64,000 nucleotides of DNA, taken from contig NC_045430.1 of assembly GCF_902635505.1 (NCBI RefSeq), forward strand, positions 25,097,064 to 25,161,063. Reading direction: 5' to 3'. Both the position numbers and the translations under genes were made by a program. Numbering within the stretch: position 1 is the first letter of the stretch; the number at the start of each line of letters is the position of its first letter. This DNA is from Sarcophilus harrisii. Its lineage: Eukaryota; Chordata; Mammalia; Dasyuromorphia; Dasyuridae. This document shows positions 1 to 11,429 of this stretch, one piece after another. The notes under the pieces are model-generated. The model did no database searches. It was not told the origin of the DNA and saw nothing but the letters and a program-made list of their open reading frames with translations.

Positions 1-107
1 AGTATCCTTTGGGCATAAAGGAAATAGCACTCGTTTCAGCAAACTTTCCCATAAAGATGTCATTTAAAGATCTTCCTTATATTCAAAGAGACAATGGGGG
101 AAGAATT

Positions 108-1155
108 AAATTCAATCCAATTCAACAACCATTTATTAAGCACCTACTGTATGCCAGATCCTATGCTAGACTCTTGGGATAGAAAGAACAAAGTGAGCTG
201 ATCCTTGCTTCCATGGAACTTACACTGAGAGTATTCATATCTTCACCACATGGGTTCAGGTCTTACCTTTGAGGAGTATTTGCTGTGAGGCTCTGGGTAA
301 ATCACTTCCCTGCCCAGACCTCTAAACAATTCTGTAAGACTGTAACCTGCTGAGAAGGTGGCAACCCTGCCTAAACAGAGGGAATTTCCTCTTCTGGGAG
401 TTCCCTGCACCAGTGAAATCACAAGTTTGATCCCATTCCCTCCACAGGCTTTAGGGAAAGAGAGCAGAGTTCTGGATTTGTCATTAGAGGATCTGAGTTC
501 AAATTTTTGTTCTGCTACTAACCAGTATTTTTTTTATTAGCCAGTAACTTTGAGCTTCAGTTTCTCCATAGGTGAAATAAGTTTTCTATCAGATTCCCTT
601 CGTTAGTCCCTTACAGCTCTAAATCTATGTCCCTTTGATCCCAATAATAGGAATAATAGCTGGCATTTAGATAGCACTTTTAATGAACATAAGCATTTTA
701 CAAACTTTATTTCATTTGATTCTCATAACAATCCTGTGAGATGCTACTGTTGTTTCCATTTTACTGAAGAGAAAATTGTGGCTCAAAAAAGGAAAATGAC
801 TTGGCTAGAGCTTCCAAGGTAAAAGGTACCAGAGTCAAGCTGTGAACCAGGTCTTCCTGACCCCAAGTTCAAGTCGCTGTCTAGTCTGGTATCCCTTACT
901 TTTGGCTTCCTTTATCTTTGTTACCATGCTCATTTAACTCACTGAGGCATGGGAGGCTTGTGTGGCACATAGAGCTAGGACTGGACCTGTAGTTTTACTG
1001 ATAGAGGGAATTCCCAGGTGAGGGAACTCTCTACCCAAGCTACAACTTATCTTCCTGGAGAGTGGTCTAAAGAAGCACTCAGAAGTTAGGTGAATAGCAA
1101 AAAATGACTTGAATTCAAATCTTACTGGTTCCAAGGAAACCCCCATTATGTCACA
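108..1155. mobile_element. Cluster of five CORE-SINEs
   Basis: THER1/MIR3-like 108-230 (+, 'caaccatttattaagcacctactgtatgcc'); MAR1-like 240-455 (+, 'aatttcctcttctgggagttccctgcaccagtg'); MIR 463-635 (+); MIR/THER-like 641-890 (+, 'tctcataacaatcctgtgag'); MAR1-like 950-1155 (-). The short ORFs here are SINE shadows. Confidence 0.75.
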
Positions 1156-1602
1156 CTGCCTCTTTGGGGTACATGATAATCCCCAAATCTTATCCAATCA
1201 CTTATGTCAAACCTCCCTCTTTTCCCCATTTGAATTCTGAGAAAAGGTCTGTATTTTCTCTCACTATATTACTTCCTGTTTAATTCAACTTCTTTGACTT
1301 TGGGAATGTTGACCATAGACAAATATTCTGCATGGATTTCATTCTTCCTTTAGCACAGAGGGTGAAAGGTCACATACTTGACAATATATATGACCTCCCC
1401 CCAAAACAAATCAAGCCATTTTGAAAAACTGTCGTCACATATTTTTGAACCTGATGAAATTCCTCATTTATACAATAGGCATAAATAATATCTTCACTAT
1501 TTCACATTACCATAATCCCAACTGAAATCATGAATGTAATGAAATGTAAACCTTTTTTTGTTGTTATTTATGTATTATGTTGTTATTTATATTTAATGAT
1601 AA
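1156..1602. other. No recognised repeat or gene
   Basis: Ordinary AT-rich sequence. Confidence 0.4.
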
Positions 1603-1890
1603 TGTGGAGGTTGGGAAGGGCACCCCAAAAGTGTGGGGTCATAGACTGGTATTGTAAAGTATCTCAAAAGAATTTGCAGGCTTAAACCCATTTCTTGGTC
1701 AAGGGTCAAAGTTTTATTGTAATTGTAATGCCATTACAAGAGGGCTAAGTTCCAAAAGAAATTAGCAAAGAAACAAGAGCAAGGACACACATTTATTCAG
1801 CTTTCTATCATTGACATGCTAATTCTATGGTCCATAGGTAGGGTCAGTAGTCTCTGGAATTTGGTTCTCACTGACCAGATTAGTAGTGTA
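1603..1890 (-). mobile_element. Old LTR fragment of a retrovirus-like element
   Basis: On the minus strand an AATAAA (1713-1718) is followed by a tail ending in CA at 1603. The layout matches the R-U5 part of an LTR. The outer boundary near 1890 is uncertain; no internal region is seen. Confidence 0.5.
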
Positions 1891-2429
1891 CTTTAATATT
1901 ATATTTACTTATTTCATTAATCATTTTAAATGATGAAAATACAACATAATTTATTTTTAGATTTATTATATAAACATTTTTATATTTATTATTATTTGTT
2001 ACATAAAATATATTTATATTTTATTGTTTATATTATATAAAATATATTCATATTCTATTACTTTTATATTTTATAAATTATCATTTGTTATATAAAATCT
2101 TTTAATATTTTATTATCTATATTATCCTAGAAAAACTATATTTATGTACTCCTTGAGAGTAGAGTGTTTAGGACTTAGTTTTTTATATTTTGTGCCTCTA
2201 GAATTTCAGTGCCTATTATGTATTAAGCACAAAGAATAGCTTCTAGCATATAGTTGGTGCTTAATGTTTGTTGATCGATATTGCTCTTATTTTAAAGTTT
2301 AGGCAGTGACCTATTATATGGCCTTTGTTTTTTTTTTTACCTCAACTTCTCAAGAGCTAAGATACTCAAATTTTTTCCTCAAGGGGAATTTCTTATATGG
2401 GAGCACTTTCCACCAAACCAGATTGCAAG
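1890..2429 (+). other. AT-rich run, then L2 3' end
   Basis: 1910-2140 is low-complexity (ta/ttat). 2145-2285 is an L2 end ('ctccttgagagtagag', 'atagttggtgcttaatgtttgttgat'). Confidence 0.6.
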
Positions 2430-2820
2430 CCTGTTTTGATTTTAGAATCATGAGATCATGAGTGGAAGGGACCTTCAAGACTTTCTAAATAAGATGGATG
2501 AGGAAACTGATCAGAAATTCATTGATTTAAACCTGAAGAGTCCCATCCAGTCTAATTCCTACTCCTTAACTACAAAATTAAGAAAATAGAAACCTTGGGG
2601 GTTATAGCAAAAGCCAGATTTGAAACCAGGTCCAGTAGCTTCTGAATTAGTTTACTATCCATCATTTTTTTTAATAGCTCTCAGTCCTAGGGAGTAGTCT
2701 AAGGTCCAGATGAGATTAACTGATTTAATTAATGTACACAGTTGGTCAGTGCCAGAGGGCAGGGTATCCTTCAAATCCACCCCACTGTCCATGGTGCTAG
2801 AATTGCCTAACTTCTAAGAT
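2430..2820 (+). mobile_element. Two CORE-SINE remnants
   Basis: 2440-2640: 'agaatcatgagatcatgagtggaagggaccttc'. 2690-2815: 'acacagttggtcagtgccagagggcagg'. Confidence 0.6.
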
Positions 2821-3044
2821 GCATTATCTACTTCAAGAACCAGACTATTCCATTAAGCTCCCGTGTTCTTCTTCAAAGGCCGCTTTATTAATTTCCTGTT
2901 TCTCAAAGCACCTGACCCTCAACCCAAAAGTTCTTGCTATGTGAAGTGTACAGATATAGTAAGTTGGAGTCCAAACATTCTTTTAAAAAATTATGAGATT
3001 TTTCCAGTGTCATTTGATTTACCTGTTCACTAACATGATATGCT

Positions 3045-3366
3045 AGTGATAGGGAAGTGGTTGGCAATTAACTACCATTATTCAAGAATTTGGGTTCAAA
3101 TCCTGTCTCTGACATCTACAGCCTGTTTGATCTTGGGGAGTTATTTCATCTCCTGGGCCTCAGTTTTGTATTTATAAAATGAGGTTATTGGACTCTGTCC
3201 TATGAGATCTGTCCAAGTATTTTTTGTTGTTTTTGGTGAGGCAATGAGAGTTAATTCGGGATTTGCCCAGGATCATACAGCTAGTATTAAGTGTCAGATT
3301 TGAACTCAGGAATACCTGACTCCAGGGAAGGTGCTGCCCCCTCTCCTAGCTCTAAATCTATAATCC
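3045..3366 (+). mobile_element. MIR SINE split by a WSINE1-like SINE (-)
   Basis: MIR 3045-3213 ('gggttcaaatcctgtctctgac', 'gggcctcagttttgtatttataaaatgagg') resumes at 3343-3366 ('agctctaaatctataatcc'). Insert about 3216-3340, minus strand ('gaggcaatgagagttaattcgg'). Confidence 0.75.
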
Positions 3367-3539
3367 CAGAATTAAGTTATCATCCAGAAAACAATTAATA
3401 GGAAAGAAAGAAAGCCAGTCTTGTACCAAGAACAAAGGATCACAGATAGAGTGTACTGATAACCATGGAGGAAAGCATCCATTTTCTTATAAATAATTCA
3501 CTTCTGGCCTCGACAATAGCCTAAGAAGTGTTTTGGCTG

Positions 3540-4260
3540 CCCCCAATCTCTTCTCTCTTCCATGATGCACAGAGATGCCAAATAGATATTCCTAAAACAC
3601 AGATTTGACCATGTCCCTGCAAGCCACATCCCACTCAAATTTTCCATGGCTCCATGTTGAGAGACACAAATAAGTCAGCTGGCATTTAATGCTTTCCACA
3701 ATCTGACCTCCTATCTACCCTTCCAATCTTATTTCTTTATTTCTTTATTTTTTTTTTTTTTGCAGGACAACTGGAGTTAAGTGACTTGCCCAGAGTCACA
3801 CAGCTAGAAAGTGTTAAGTGTCTGAGGCTGAACTTGAACTCAGGTTCTCCTGATTCCAGAGCCAATGCTCTATCCACTCTATCTAGTTGCCTTCTCCAAT
3901 TATATCTCCTATCAATGTCTTTTATATACTCTGAGTTCAGGCTAAATTGGCTTGCTTGCTAGCTCATAAATAATCTTCCATCTTTTGCTTTTTCACAGAC
4001 TCTGTGGGATGACCAGACTCAAACCCTGAATGGACACTGAAGATTATTTGGTTCCACTCTATTAATTTACACAAGAGGAAATGAAGACCCCCCCACAGCG
4101 ATCAAATGATTTATCCAAGGTCAATAGAAGGATTGGAATTCAAAAGCAGAATTTGGCTCTAAATTCAGAGTTCTTTCTAGTACATCATTCTAAGATTCAG
4201 AGGTATTATACTATTTGCCCATTCTGAAACTTGAATCTAGATCTGATAACTTCAAATATA
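3540..4260 (+). mobile_element. L2 fragment split by a SINE, then CORE-SINE
   Basis: L2 arms 3590-3730 ('tttgaccatgtccctgcaagccacatccc', 'ccacaatctgacctcctatctacccttcc') and 3894-4000 ('actctgagttcaggctaaattggcttgcttgc'). 4035-4195 is a separate CORE-SINE. Confidence 0.75.
3731..3893 (-). mobile_element. WSINE1-like SINE inserted in L2
   Basis: Poly-T, 'gcaggacaactggagttaagtgacttgcccagagtcacacagctag', to 'ccactctatctagttgcc'. Flanks ccaatctta and ccaattata may be the duplication. Confidence 0.85.
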
Positions 4261-4270
4261 AAATTTTTTT

Positions 4271-4351
4271 ACAGGATCATAGGATTAGGGGCTAGAGGGA
4301 ACCATAAATTCATTATTTTGTGAGAGACAGACACACGGTGAGACAGAGACT

Positions 4352-4406
<55 letters not shown>

Positions 4407-4870
4407 AACAGAGACAGAGAGAGACAGAAACAGAGAGAGAGAGAGAGAGAGACAAAGAGAGAAAAAGGAAGAGACATAAAGATAGAGACAGAGACAGAGA
4501 GACAGAGAGAGAAGAGGAAAAGAGAGAGACATACACACAAAAAGATAGAGAGAGAGACACCTAGAGAAAGATAGAGATAGAGATGGAGAGAGACAGAGAG
4601 AGAAAGAGAGACACACAGAGAGAAACAGAGAGAAAAAAAAGGAGAGACACAGAGAGACAAAGACAGAGACAGAGACAAAGAGAGACAGAGAGAGAGAAGA
4701 GAATATAGAGAGACATACACACAGAGAGATAGAGAGATAGAGATGGAGAGAGACAGAGACAGAGACAGAGAGAAATGAGACTCAGGGAAAAATGAGCCAT
4801 CCAAGCACATATACATGAAATTTGAACTCAGGTTTTTCTGAATGCAAGTGTATGCCATTCTGCCTCTTGG
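4271..4870 (+). mobile_element. CORE-SINE disrupted by the GA array
   Basis: Left arm 4271-4320 ('aggatcataggattaggggctagaggg'), right arm 4780-4870 ('actcaggg...atttgaactcaggtttttctgaatgc'). The array occupies the 'gaaactgaggcacagagag' position. Confidence 0.7.
4321..4779 (+). repeat. GAGA/GACAGA microsatellite, about 460 bp
   Basis: Pure (GA)n at about 4356-4402, then gagaca and gataga units. Generates long Ser/Leu-rich minus-strand and Arg/Glu plus-strand frames, which are not genes. Confidence 0.95.
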
Positions 4871-5224
4871 AGGGTCTAAGATTCTAATTTAGCTTGTTCT
4901 CTATATAACTTTAGTAACTCATTTCAATTTTCTGTGTCTTCAATTTTTCATTTCAAGGTTCTGGACAAAATTACTCCCAAGATTCCTCCAATCCCTAAAC
5001 CCCATATTGTTGTGCCTAGTCCCAGTCTATGATTTCACTGATATACAGAGAATACTAACATCTCAAGATATACAGTGTAAAATGGAAGGTAATCTCAAAG
5101 TGAAGGTGCTAGCAGTGGTCAAGAAGGGAAAAGCTTCTTGCTAGGCTTCCCACTAGTCCTGCCATGCTTGTTTTTGGGGAGGTTCCCTATAAGAAATTTC
5201 ATTCTACTCTGTTAACAAAAAGAA

Positions 5225-5400
5225 AAGGGTGGGGCTGCTAGGTGGCTCAGTGGATGGAACACGACCATGGAGTTAAGAAGAACTGAGTTCAAATTTGACA
5301 TCAGACATTTAACACTTCCTAGCTGTGACCCTAGGCAACTCACTTAACCTTAATTGCCTCTCAAAAACAGAAAAAAGAGAGAGAGGAAAAAAAAGAAATC
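5225..5400 (+). mobile_element. WSINE1-like SINE
   Basis: 'ggggctgctaggtggctcagtggatgg', 'agttcaaatttgacatcag', 'cttcctagctgtgaccctagg', then A/GA-rich tail. Confidence 0.85.
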
Positions 5401-5479
5401 AAGGGAAACTTTGAGGCAGAGGTGAATGGGAATTACACATACATTATACATAAAATCACTGATTTAAGTGACATAAATC

Positions 5480-5993
5480 AATTTTGGTAACTTGGTGGCA
5501 CAATGGATAGAATGATAGATCTAGAATCAAGAAGGTCTGAGTTCAAATGTGCTACCTTGAGCAGGAAACTTAATGTGTCTGCCTCAGTTTCTTCATCTGT
5601 AAAATAAGGAAAAATAATAGCTTCTATCTCTTAGGGTTATTACGAGGATAAAATGAAATAATATTTGTAAAGCACTTTGCAAACCTTCAGTGTTTTATAA
5701 CTGCTATTACTATCATCATCATCTTTTACTTTAACTTTGCAAAGAGCCTTCTTCACATTTGACTGGCAAATCCAACCTATAACCAGATAAATCTCTTATA
5801 GTATAGTGCTTGATTACAAGAAATGGAAATCAAACCATGTGTGATAGGAAAATATGAAGAAGAAAAAACCCACTTCTGGCCAGGGATATTAGGGAAGAAT
5901 GTTTTATTGAGAAAGGTGACACTTGAGGTGGGCCTTGAATGATTTTAGTACATGAAAATGATCATCAGATAAAAAAATCTAGAGCTGGAAGGG
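5480..5993 (+). other. MIR-like SINE then unassigned
   Basis: 5480-5720: 'acttggtggcacaatggatagaatg', 'cagtttcttcatctgtaaaataagg', 'ttgtaaagcactttgcaaacc'. 5830-5960 resembles a THER-type distal segment ('gaggtgggccttgaatg'). Confidence 0.65.
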
Positions 5994-6831
5994 AACAAGC
6001 ATTTATTAGACATCTACTGTGTGCAAGATATTATGCTGAGCACTTAAAAATATTAGCTCATTTAATCCTTACAACAACCAAACCTCATTTAACAGTTGAG
6101 GAAGTGGAACCAAGGTGGCAGAGTAAAGGCAGGAAATTGCCCAAACCTTTCCCCCAAACTGTTCCAAATTCCTTTAAATAATGACTCTAAACAAATTTTA
6201 GAGCATCAGAACACACAAAAACACAGGGCCAGTGCAGCCCCTGACCCAGTCCCAGACCCAGAGACAAACCCAGACACAGCTCTGGTCTAACCTCTGAATC
6301 AGCAGCATTACTACTGGCTTCTAGATCTCTCAGCCCAGAAACACCAAAGATGACCTGGAAGGTCAGCAGAAAAAGTCTATGGAACCAGAGTAGAGCTCAG
6401 TGTGCAATCCTGGTGCAGGCCCAGTCCCAGCCCCAGCTCTCACCCAGATTCCAGCATCAGTGAGGTGAGACTTCTGAATCAACAGCAGGCTTCTGAACTT
6501 CTCTGCCTTGGGATACCAGAGAGAACTCAAAGGTCAGTGGAGAAGGTCTGTGGCACTGGGGTGGGAGTCTGGTGTGCAGTCCCAGCATAGCCTGGATCAG
6601 GGAAACCCTAGACCTAGCCAGCACACTAGATCTTACATGTAAATAGGGCTGGGGGGGAGGGGTCACACCTAACAACTCCAGGGCAGAAAAGAGTGCTTGT
6701 GGTCAGGTTCCTAGAAGGATTTCTGAAAACAACTGCACAAAATCCTTAAAACTTGCCATAGAGCACCTTCTCTCCTGGAAACCAAGCCCTACTTTAACAA
6801 AGAGTTAAAAGCAAAAGAACAAACTAGGAAA

Positions 6832-8243
6832 ATGAGCAGAAAACAAAAAAAAATTTCTGACCATTGAAAGTTATCATGGTGATAAGGAAGATCAAAACAC
6901 ACACTCAGAAGATGATAACAAAGTCAAATCTCCTACATACAAAGCCTCCAAGAAAAATAAGAATTGGGATCAAGGAAGGGAAGAGCTCAAAAAGGACTTT
7001 GAAAATCAAGTAAGAGAAACAGAAGAAGAATTAGGGAAAGAATTGAGAGAGGTGAATGAGGAAATACAAAAATTTAATGAGGAGAATGCCTTAAAAAGCA
7101 AAATTGGTCAATTGGGAAAGGAGGCACAAAAGCTCACTAAGAAAAATAATTCCTTAAAAAAAATAGAATTGACTGATGGACGTGGTTCTTTTCAACAATA
7201 AGATGATTCAGACCATTTCTAATGGTCTTGTGATGAAGAGAGCCATCTACACCCAGAGTACACTGGGGAAACAGAATGTAGATCACAACATAGCATTTTC
7301 ACTCTTTTTGTTGGTGTTTGCATTTTATTTTCTTTCTCATTTTTTCCCTTTTTGATCAGATTTTCTTGTGCAGCAAGATAATTGTATAAATATGTGTACA
7401 TATATTGGATTTAACATATTTTTTAACATGTTTAATATATATTGGATTACCTGCCATCTAGGGGAGGGGGTGAGGGGAAAGAGAGGAAAATTTGGAACAC
7501 AAGGTTTTGCTAGGGTCAATGTTGAAAAATTGTCATGCATATATGTTTTTGAAAATAAAAAGCTTGTATTTTAAAAAGAGGAAAAAATACAATTGAGCAA
7601 ATGGAAGCTAATGAATTTATGGGAAATCAAGACACAATAAAGGAAATACCCTGCCAAAAATGAAAAAAAAATAGAAAAAATGCAAAATATCTCATTGGAA
7701 AAACAACTGACCTGGAACACAGATCCAGTAGAGATAATCTAAAAATTATTTCTTTACCTGAAAGTCATAATAAAAAAAAGAGTCTGGGCACCATCTTTCA
7801 AGAAATTATCAAGGAAAACTGTCCTGATATTCTAGAACCAGAAGACAAAATAGAAATTGAAAGAATCCCCTACTACCTCCTGGAAGAGATGCCAAAACCA
7901 AAAGTCCCAGGAATATTACAGCCAAATTCCAGAACTTCCAGATCAAGGAGAAAATATTGTAAGCATCCTGAGAGAAACAATTCAAGTATGATGTAGCCAC
8001 AGTCAGAATAATACAAGATTTAGAAGCTTCTACATTGAAGGAGCCAAGGGCTTAGAATATGATATTCCAAATAGCAATGGAGCTAGGATTGCAACCAAAA
8101 ATCATCTGTCTGGCAAAACTGAGTATATTCCTTCAAAGGAAAAGGTGCTCAATGAAACAGAGTATTTTCAAGCATTTGTGATGAAAAGACCAGAGCTGAA
8201 TGGAAAATTTGATTTTCAAATACAGGACTCTCAAGAAGCATAA
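6832..8243 (+). pseudogene. HAL1 ORF1 remnant, interrupted by an L1 tail
   Basis: Likely start at 6832 (MSRKQKK). Codons then give a Lys/Glu coiled coil (RELKKDFENQVRETEEELGK). After the nested L1, LGTIFQEIIKENCPDI corresponds to human L1 ORF1 'LQDIIQENFPNL', followed by the RNA-binding C-terminal region up to about 8243. Multiple stops and frame changes make it non-functional. Confidence 0.7.
7173..7581 (+). mobile_element. L1 3' end nested in the HAL1
   Basis: 'ctgatggacgtggttcttttcaac', 'gatcagattttcttgtgcagcaagat', 'attggattacctgccatctagg', 'ggaacacaaggttttgc', 'ttttgaaaataaaaagc'. Duplication aaaaaatagaattga (7158-7172) and aaaaaatacaattga (7582-7595). Confidence 0.9.
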
Positions 8244-9515
8244 AGAGGTAATCAGGAAAGTGATATCATGAGGGACTTAATAAGATTTATCTGTTTATAT
8301 TCCTACATAGGAGCATGATACTTGTAACTCATTAGAACATTTTCATTATTAAGAAATTAATAGTTGGAAGGAGTATATATAGACAGAGGGTATGGGTGTG
8401 AGTTGAATATGAAGGAATAATATATTTTTTTAATGATGAAATTAAGGGGTGAGAGAACAATGTGCTGGGAGAAAGGGAAAGGGAGAAGTGAAATGGTGCA
8501 AATTATCTGCCATAAAAATAGAGGCAAGAAAAAACTTGTATAGTGAAGGGGGAGAGGGAGAAGAAAGGGTAAGTGAGTGAACTTTAGTCTCATCAAAATT
8601 GGCTCAAACAGAAAATAACACATATACTCAATAGGGGTATAGAAATCTATCTTACCCTGCAGGAAAATAGGAAGGGAATGAGATATGGGAAGAGGGGAGG
8701 ATGATAAAAGAGAGAGCATATTGGGGGAGGGAGTGCTCAATAGCAAAACACTTTTGAGGAGAATCAGAGTAAAAGGAGAGAGAGAATAAATGGAGGGAGG
8801 AATACAATTAGCATTAGTCATTGTAATTTTTTTTGGCAACATTAATTGTAAAAAAAATTCGAAGCAAATTTCTCTGATGAAATATTTTTGCTCTCTGGGA
8901 AATGATGAGCAGGATAGCCTTCAAGGGGGAAAAAGCACCTGGAAAGTCTTGCATGAACAAAGTAAAATGTACTGTATGCAAAGTTATAGCAATGTTCTGA
9001 GATGATCAGCTGTAAATGATTTTGTTATACTCAGTAGTACAATCATCCACAACTACTCTGAAGAATTTTTGATGAAAAATCCTATCCATACCCAGAGAAG
9101 GAACCGATTGTGTCTGAATACAAATCAAAGCATTCTCTATTTCTCTCTCTATCTCTCTCTTTATTTTTAACTTAATTTTTCTTGAAATTTTTTATTTTTA
9201 TTAGGAGAGGTCTGTTTTCTTTCACAACTTGAATTTATGGGAATGTTTTGCATAACTTCACATGTGGTTTCTTAATTTTGGGTGGAGATAAGGGAGAAAA
9301 CCTAGAACTCAAAAATCTTAAAAACAAAAGCAAAAAAAAAAATGTTTTGAATGTAATTGGGGGAAAATATTGAATGAATAAATTAATTAAAACAGTTGAA
9401 AAAACTGAGACAGTGAGTGACTTACTCACAAGGCTCCTAATTGTGTGAGCTAGATTTGAATTTAGGTATTTCCTCATTCGATACCCAGAATTTTATTCAC
9501 TGTGCCACCTACTTC

Positions 9516-9930
9516 TGCTAAGGACGTTAGAGAACATTTAGTCAACCACTCTTAGGGTTTACTGGCTAGATGTCTTTCTTAAGGATCATGTCCTAAACCC
9601 AAATCACTCTAGCCCTCACTGACCAACACAAGCTCCCAGGCTAAGCCCCACTTGATCTCTGTCTGGGCCCTGATTGGCTAGGAAACCAGGTAGGTCTATA
9701 AGGCAGTCTTGGAGCTGAGTACCACTAAGCTACCTCTTTCTATCAACTATACCAGGGTTTCTTAAACTTCCTCCACTTACCCGAGAAATTTTTATGTGAC
9801 CCTGGGTATATAGATATATAAAAATAGATTATAAACCTAGAATCTACTAATAATAAATTAGGATTTTCGTGACCACCACATTCAATTATGAGACGGCCAT
9901 GTGAGGTCTCGACCCACAGTTTTAAAAGCT
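9516..9930 (+). other. Unassigned stretch, then hAT family A element
   Basis: 9575-9745 is GC-richer, with a 'gattggct' box and 'tctataagg', but no identity. 9754-9930 is hAT family A ('gtttcttaaacttcc', 'cgagaaatttttatgtgaccctgggtatatag', 'cgacccacagttttaaaag'). Confidence 0.6.
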
Positions 9931-10011
9931 AGGTACTCCATACCATCTATGACACTCCAGCACATACAAAATCAGTAAGTGAAAGCATTGTTGAAAGAAG
10001 AGGAGGAGGGA

Positions 10012-10225
10012 TAGAATAGGAATCAATCAAGCAACTTTTATTAAGTTCCTACAATATTCCAGGTGGTAGGGTAAAAAATAAATGGTTCCTTTCAATATTT
10101 TGATGACTTGCGTTCTACAAGAGAGAGATAATCATATATAGAATAAACACAAATTGATATAGAGAGGGATGGACTCAATAACTGGGAAGGATGTAGTCAT
10201 ATTTATGCTGTAACTTGAAGGGAAC
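10012..10225 (+). mobile_element. THER1-like SINE, long form
   Basis: 'caatcaatcaagcaacttttattaagttcctacaatattcc', with the distal 'ggatggactcaataactgggaagg...taacttgaagg' part. Confidence 0.75.
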
Positions 10226-10289
10226 TAAATGATTGGTCCTTTTTCATCTTTGTACCCAAGCCACCCAGCATGATGTCTAACCAGTTATG

Positions 10290-10984
10290 GGACAAGAATA
10301 GACCGGATCAGTGATTTCATTGATAGGGAAACTCACACATGAGGAAATTTCCTCTATCAATGCAGACTGCCACCTTTATGCTCAGAGTAAGCACTGGACC
10401 AGTTTGTTTGGAAATGGAGGGTACGAGAATTTTTTCCATCACATCTCATTCCAACAATAATACTGGCTTCCCTCAAATATATTCATGAGTCTAACTCTTA
10501 GTCAGTTCTGTCTAAATGGCTGGAGCAATGAAGCAATGAACTCTCTCTCCCCTGGGAGTTTTTTCACCCTTGAACAGACTTCCCCAGGAAAAGCACTGAA
10601 TGTTCATCTCATTCCCTTAACTCTATACTCATTAGCATTTCCATAGTCAATTCAGCTTCAACAGTGTTCACATGATTCATATTCTGGAAGCTCTTTTTTT
10701 TTTTTTTTTTTTTTTTTAATCTGGTGGCAGTAAAAGATGCTTGGATTCGAGTCACAGGATTTGGAAAGAAGTTTGAATTCTGGCATGCTCCTATGGGATC
10801 TCGCATTAATCATTTTATAATCATTGTAAAGTGAAAGGATTTCTAAAGATCCATCCAGGTAAAAATCTATGGGCCTATAGCTTATGATTTCCTTTAGCAT
10901 GAGAGGCAGTGCAGTGCAGTGGAAAGAGTAGTTAATCCAAAATCAAAGAATCTAGCTTCAAATTCCATTTCTGCCACCTATTTT
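10290..10984. other. MAR1-like SINE (-), poly-T run, short MIR
   Basis: 10290-10410 reverse MAR1-like ('gtgatttcattgatagggaaactcacac'). 10695-10718 poly-T. 10895-10984 MIR-like 5' part ('gcagtgcagtggaaagagtag'). The rest is unassigned. Confidence 0.55.
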
Positions 10985-11400
10985 TTTTTTTGTATCTATC
11001 TTAAATGACTTTTGAGAAAAAAGGTTCTTAATTTTTTTTGTATCATATTAGTCAGGTAAAACTTATGGTACTCTTCTTCGAACAATGTTTTTAAACTCAT
11101 AAATAAAATGTGTTGAAATACAAAAGAAGTCAATCTTATTGAAATTGTCATCAAAATATTTAAAGAAAAAAAAGCCAAGTTTACAGACTCTATGTTTTCA
11201 TTTCCACTCAAAGATTATTTTCTATTTATTCTCTTTGCATTTTATATATGGCTGTTCATATGCACACGACACATACACTGTTAGAAGGGGAGATATATAA
11301 AAGTAGGAAATCTTTTGTGCTTTCTTTGTGACTTCAATGCTTGACACAATGTCTGGTATATATGGAGTAAATAATGCTTGCTTATTGATTCAATGGCTGA
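10985..11400. mobile_element. Inverted hAT family B copy, then L2 end
   Basis: 11018-11175: 'aaaggttcttaatttttttt' to 'gaaattgtcatcaaaatatttaaag', reverse of 36828-37016. 11300-11400: 'tgcttgacacaatgtctggtatatatgg', an L2-type terminus. Confidence 0.6.
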
Positions 11401-11429
11401 CTTAACTTCTCCTGAAACAAGCATTAGGC

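Larger units (their letters stand above)
6104..9390 (+). mobile_element. Full-length half-L1 (HAL1-like) element with TSD
   Basis: About 2.9 kb once the nested L1 is discounted. 5' UTR 6104-6831 starting 'gtggaaccaaggtggcagagtaaagg'. ORF1 remnant 6832-8243. 3' region 8244-9390 with no ORF2 sequence, ending 'gaataaattaattaaa'. Duplication aacagttgaggaa (6091-6103) and aacagttgaaaaa (9391-9403). Having an ORF1 but no ORF2, with both ends intact, is the defining structure of half-L1s. Confidence 0.85.
5994..9515 (+). mobile_element. THER1/MIR-like SINE split by the HAL1
   Basis: Arms 5994-6103 ('gaacaagcatttattagacatctactgtgtgc', 'caacaaccaaacctcatttaacagttgaggaa') and 9391-9515 ('actgagacagtgagtgacttactcacaagg', 'tattcactgtgccacctac') rejoin across the duplication. 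Confidence 0.85.

Noticed and set aside
4269-4858. Overlapping long minus-strand frames (115, 91 and 181 codons) and a plus-strand Arg/Glu frame
   Set aside because: They are translations of the GA/GACA microsatellite; composition is purely Ser/Leu or Arg/Glu and has no start context or homology.
8357-8842. 161-codon minus-strand frame
   Set aside because: Lies antisense to the 3' region of the HAL1 element; Pro/Leu/Ser-rich because that region is purine-rich on the plus strand.
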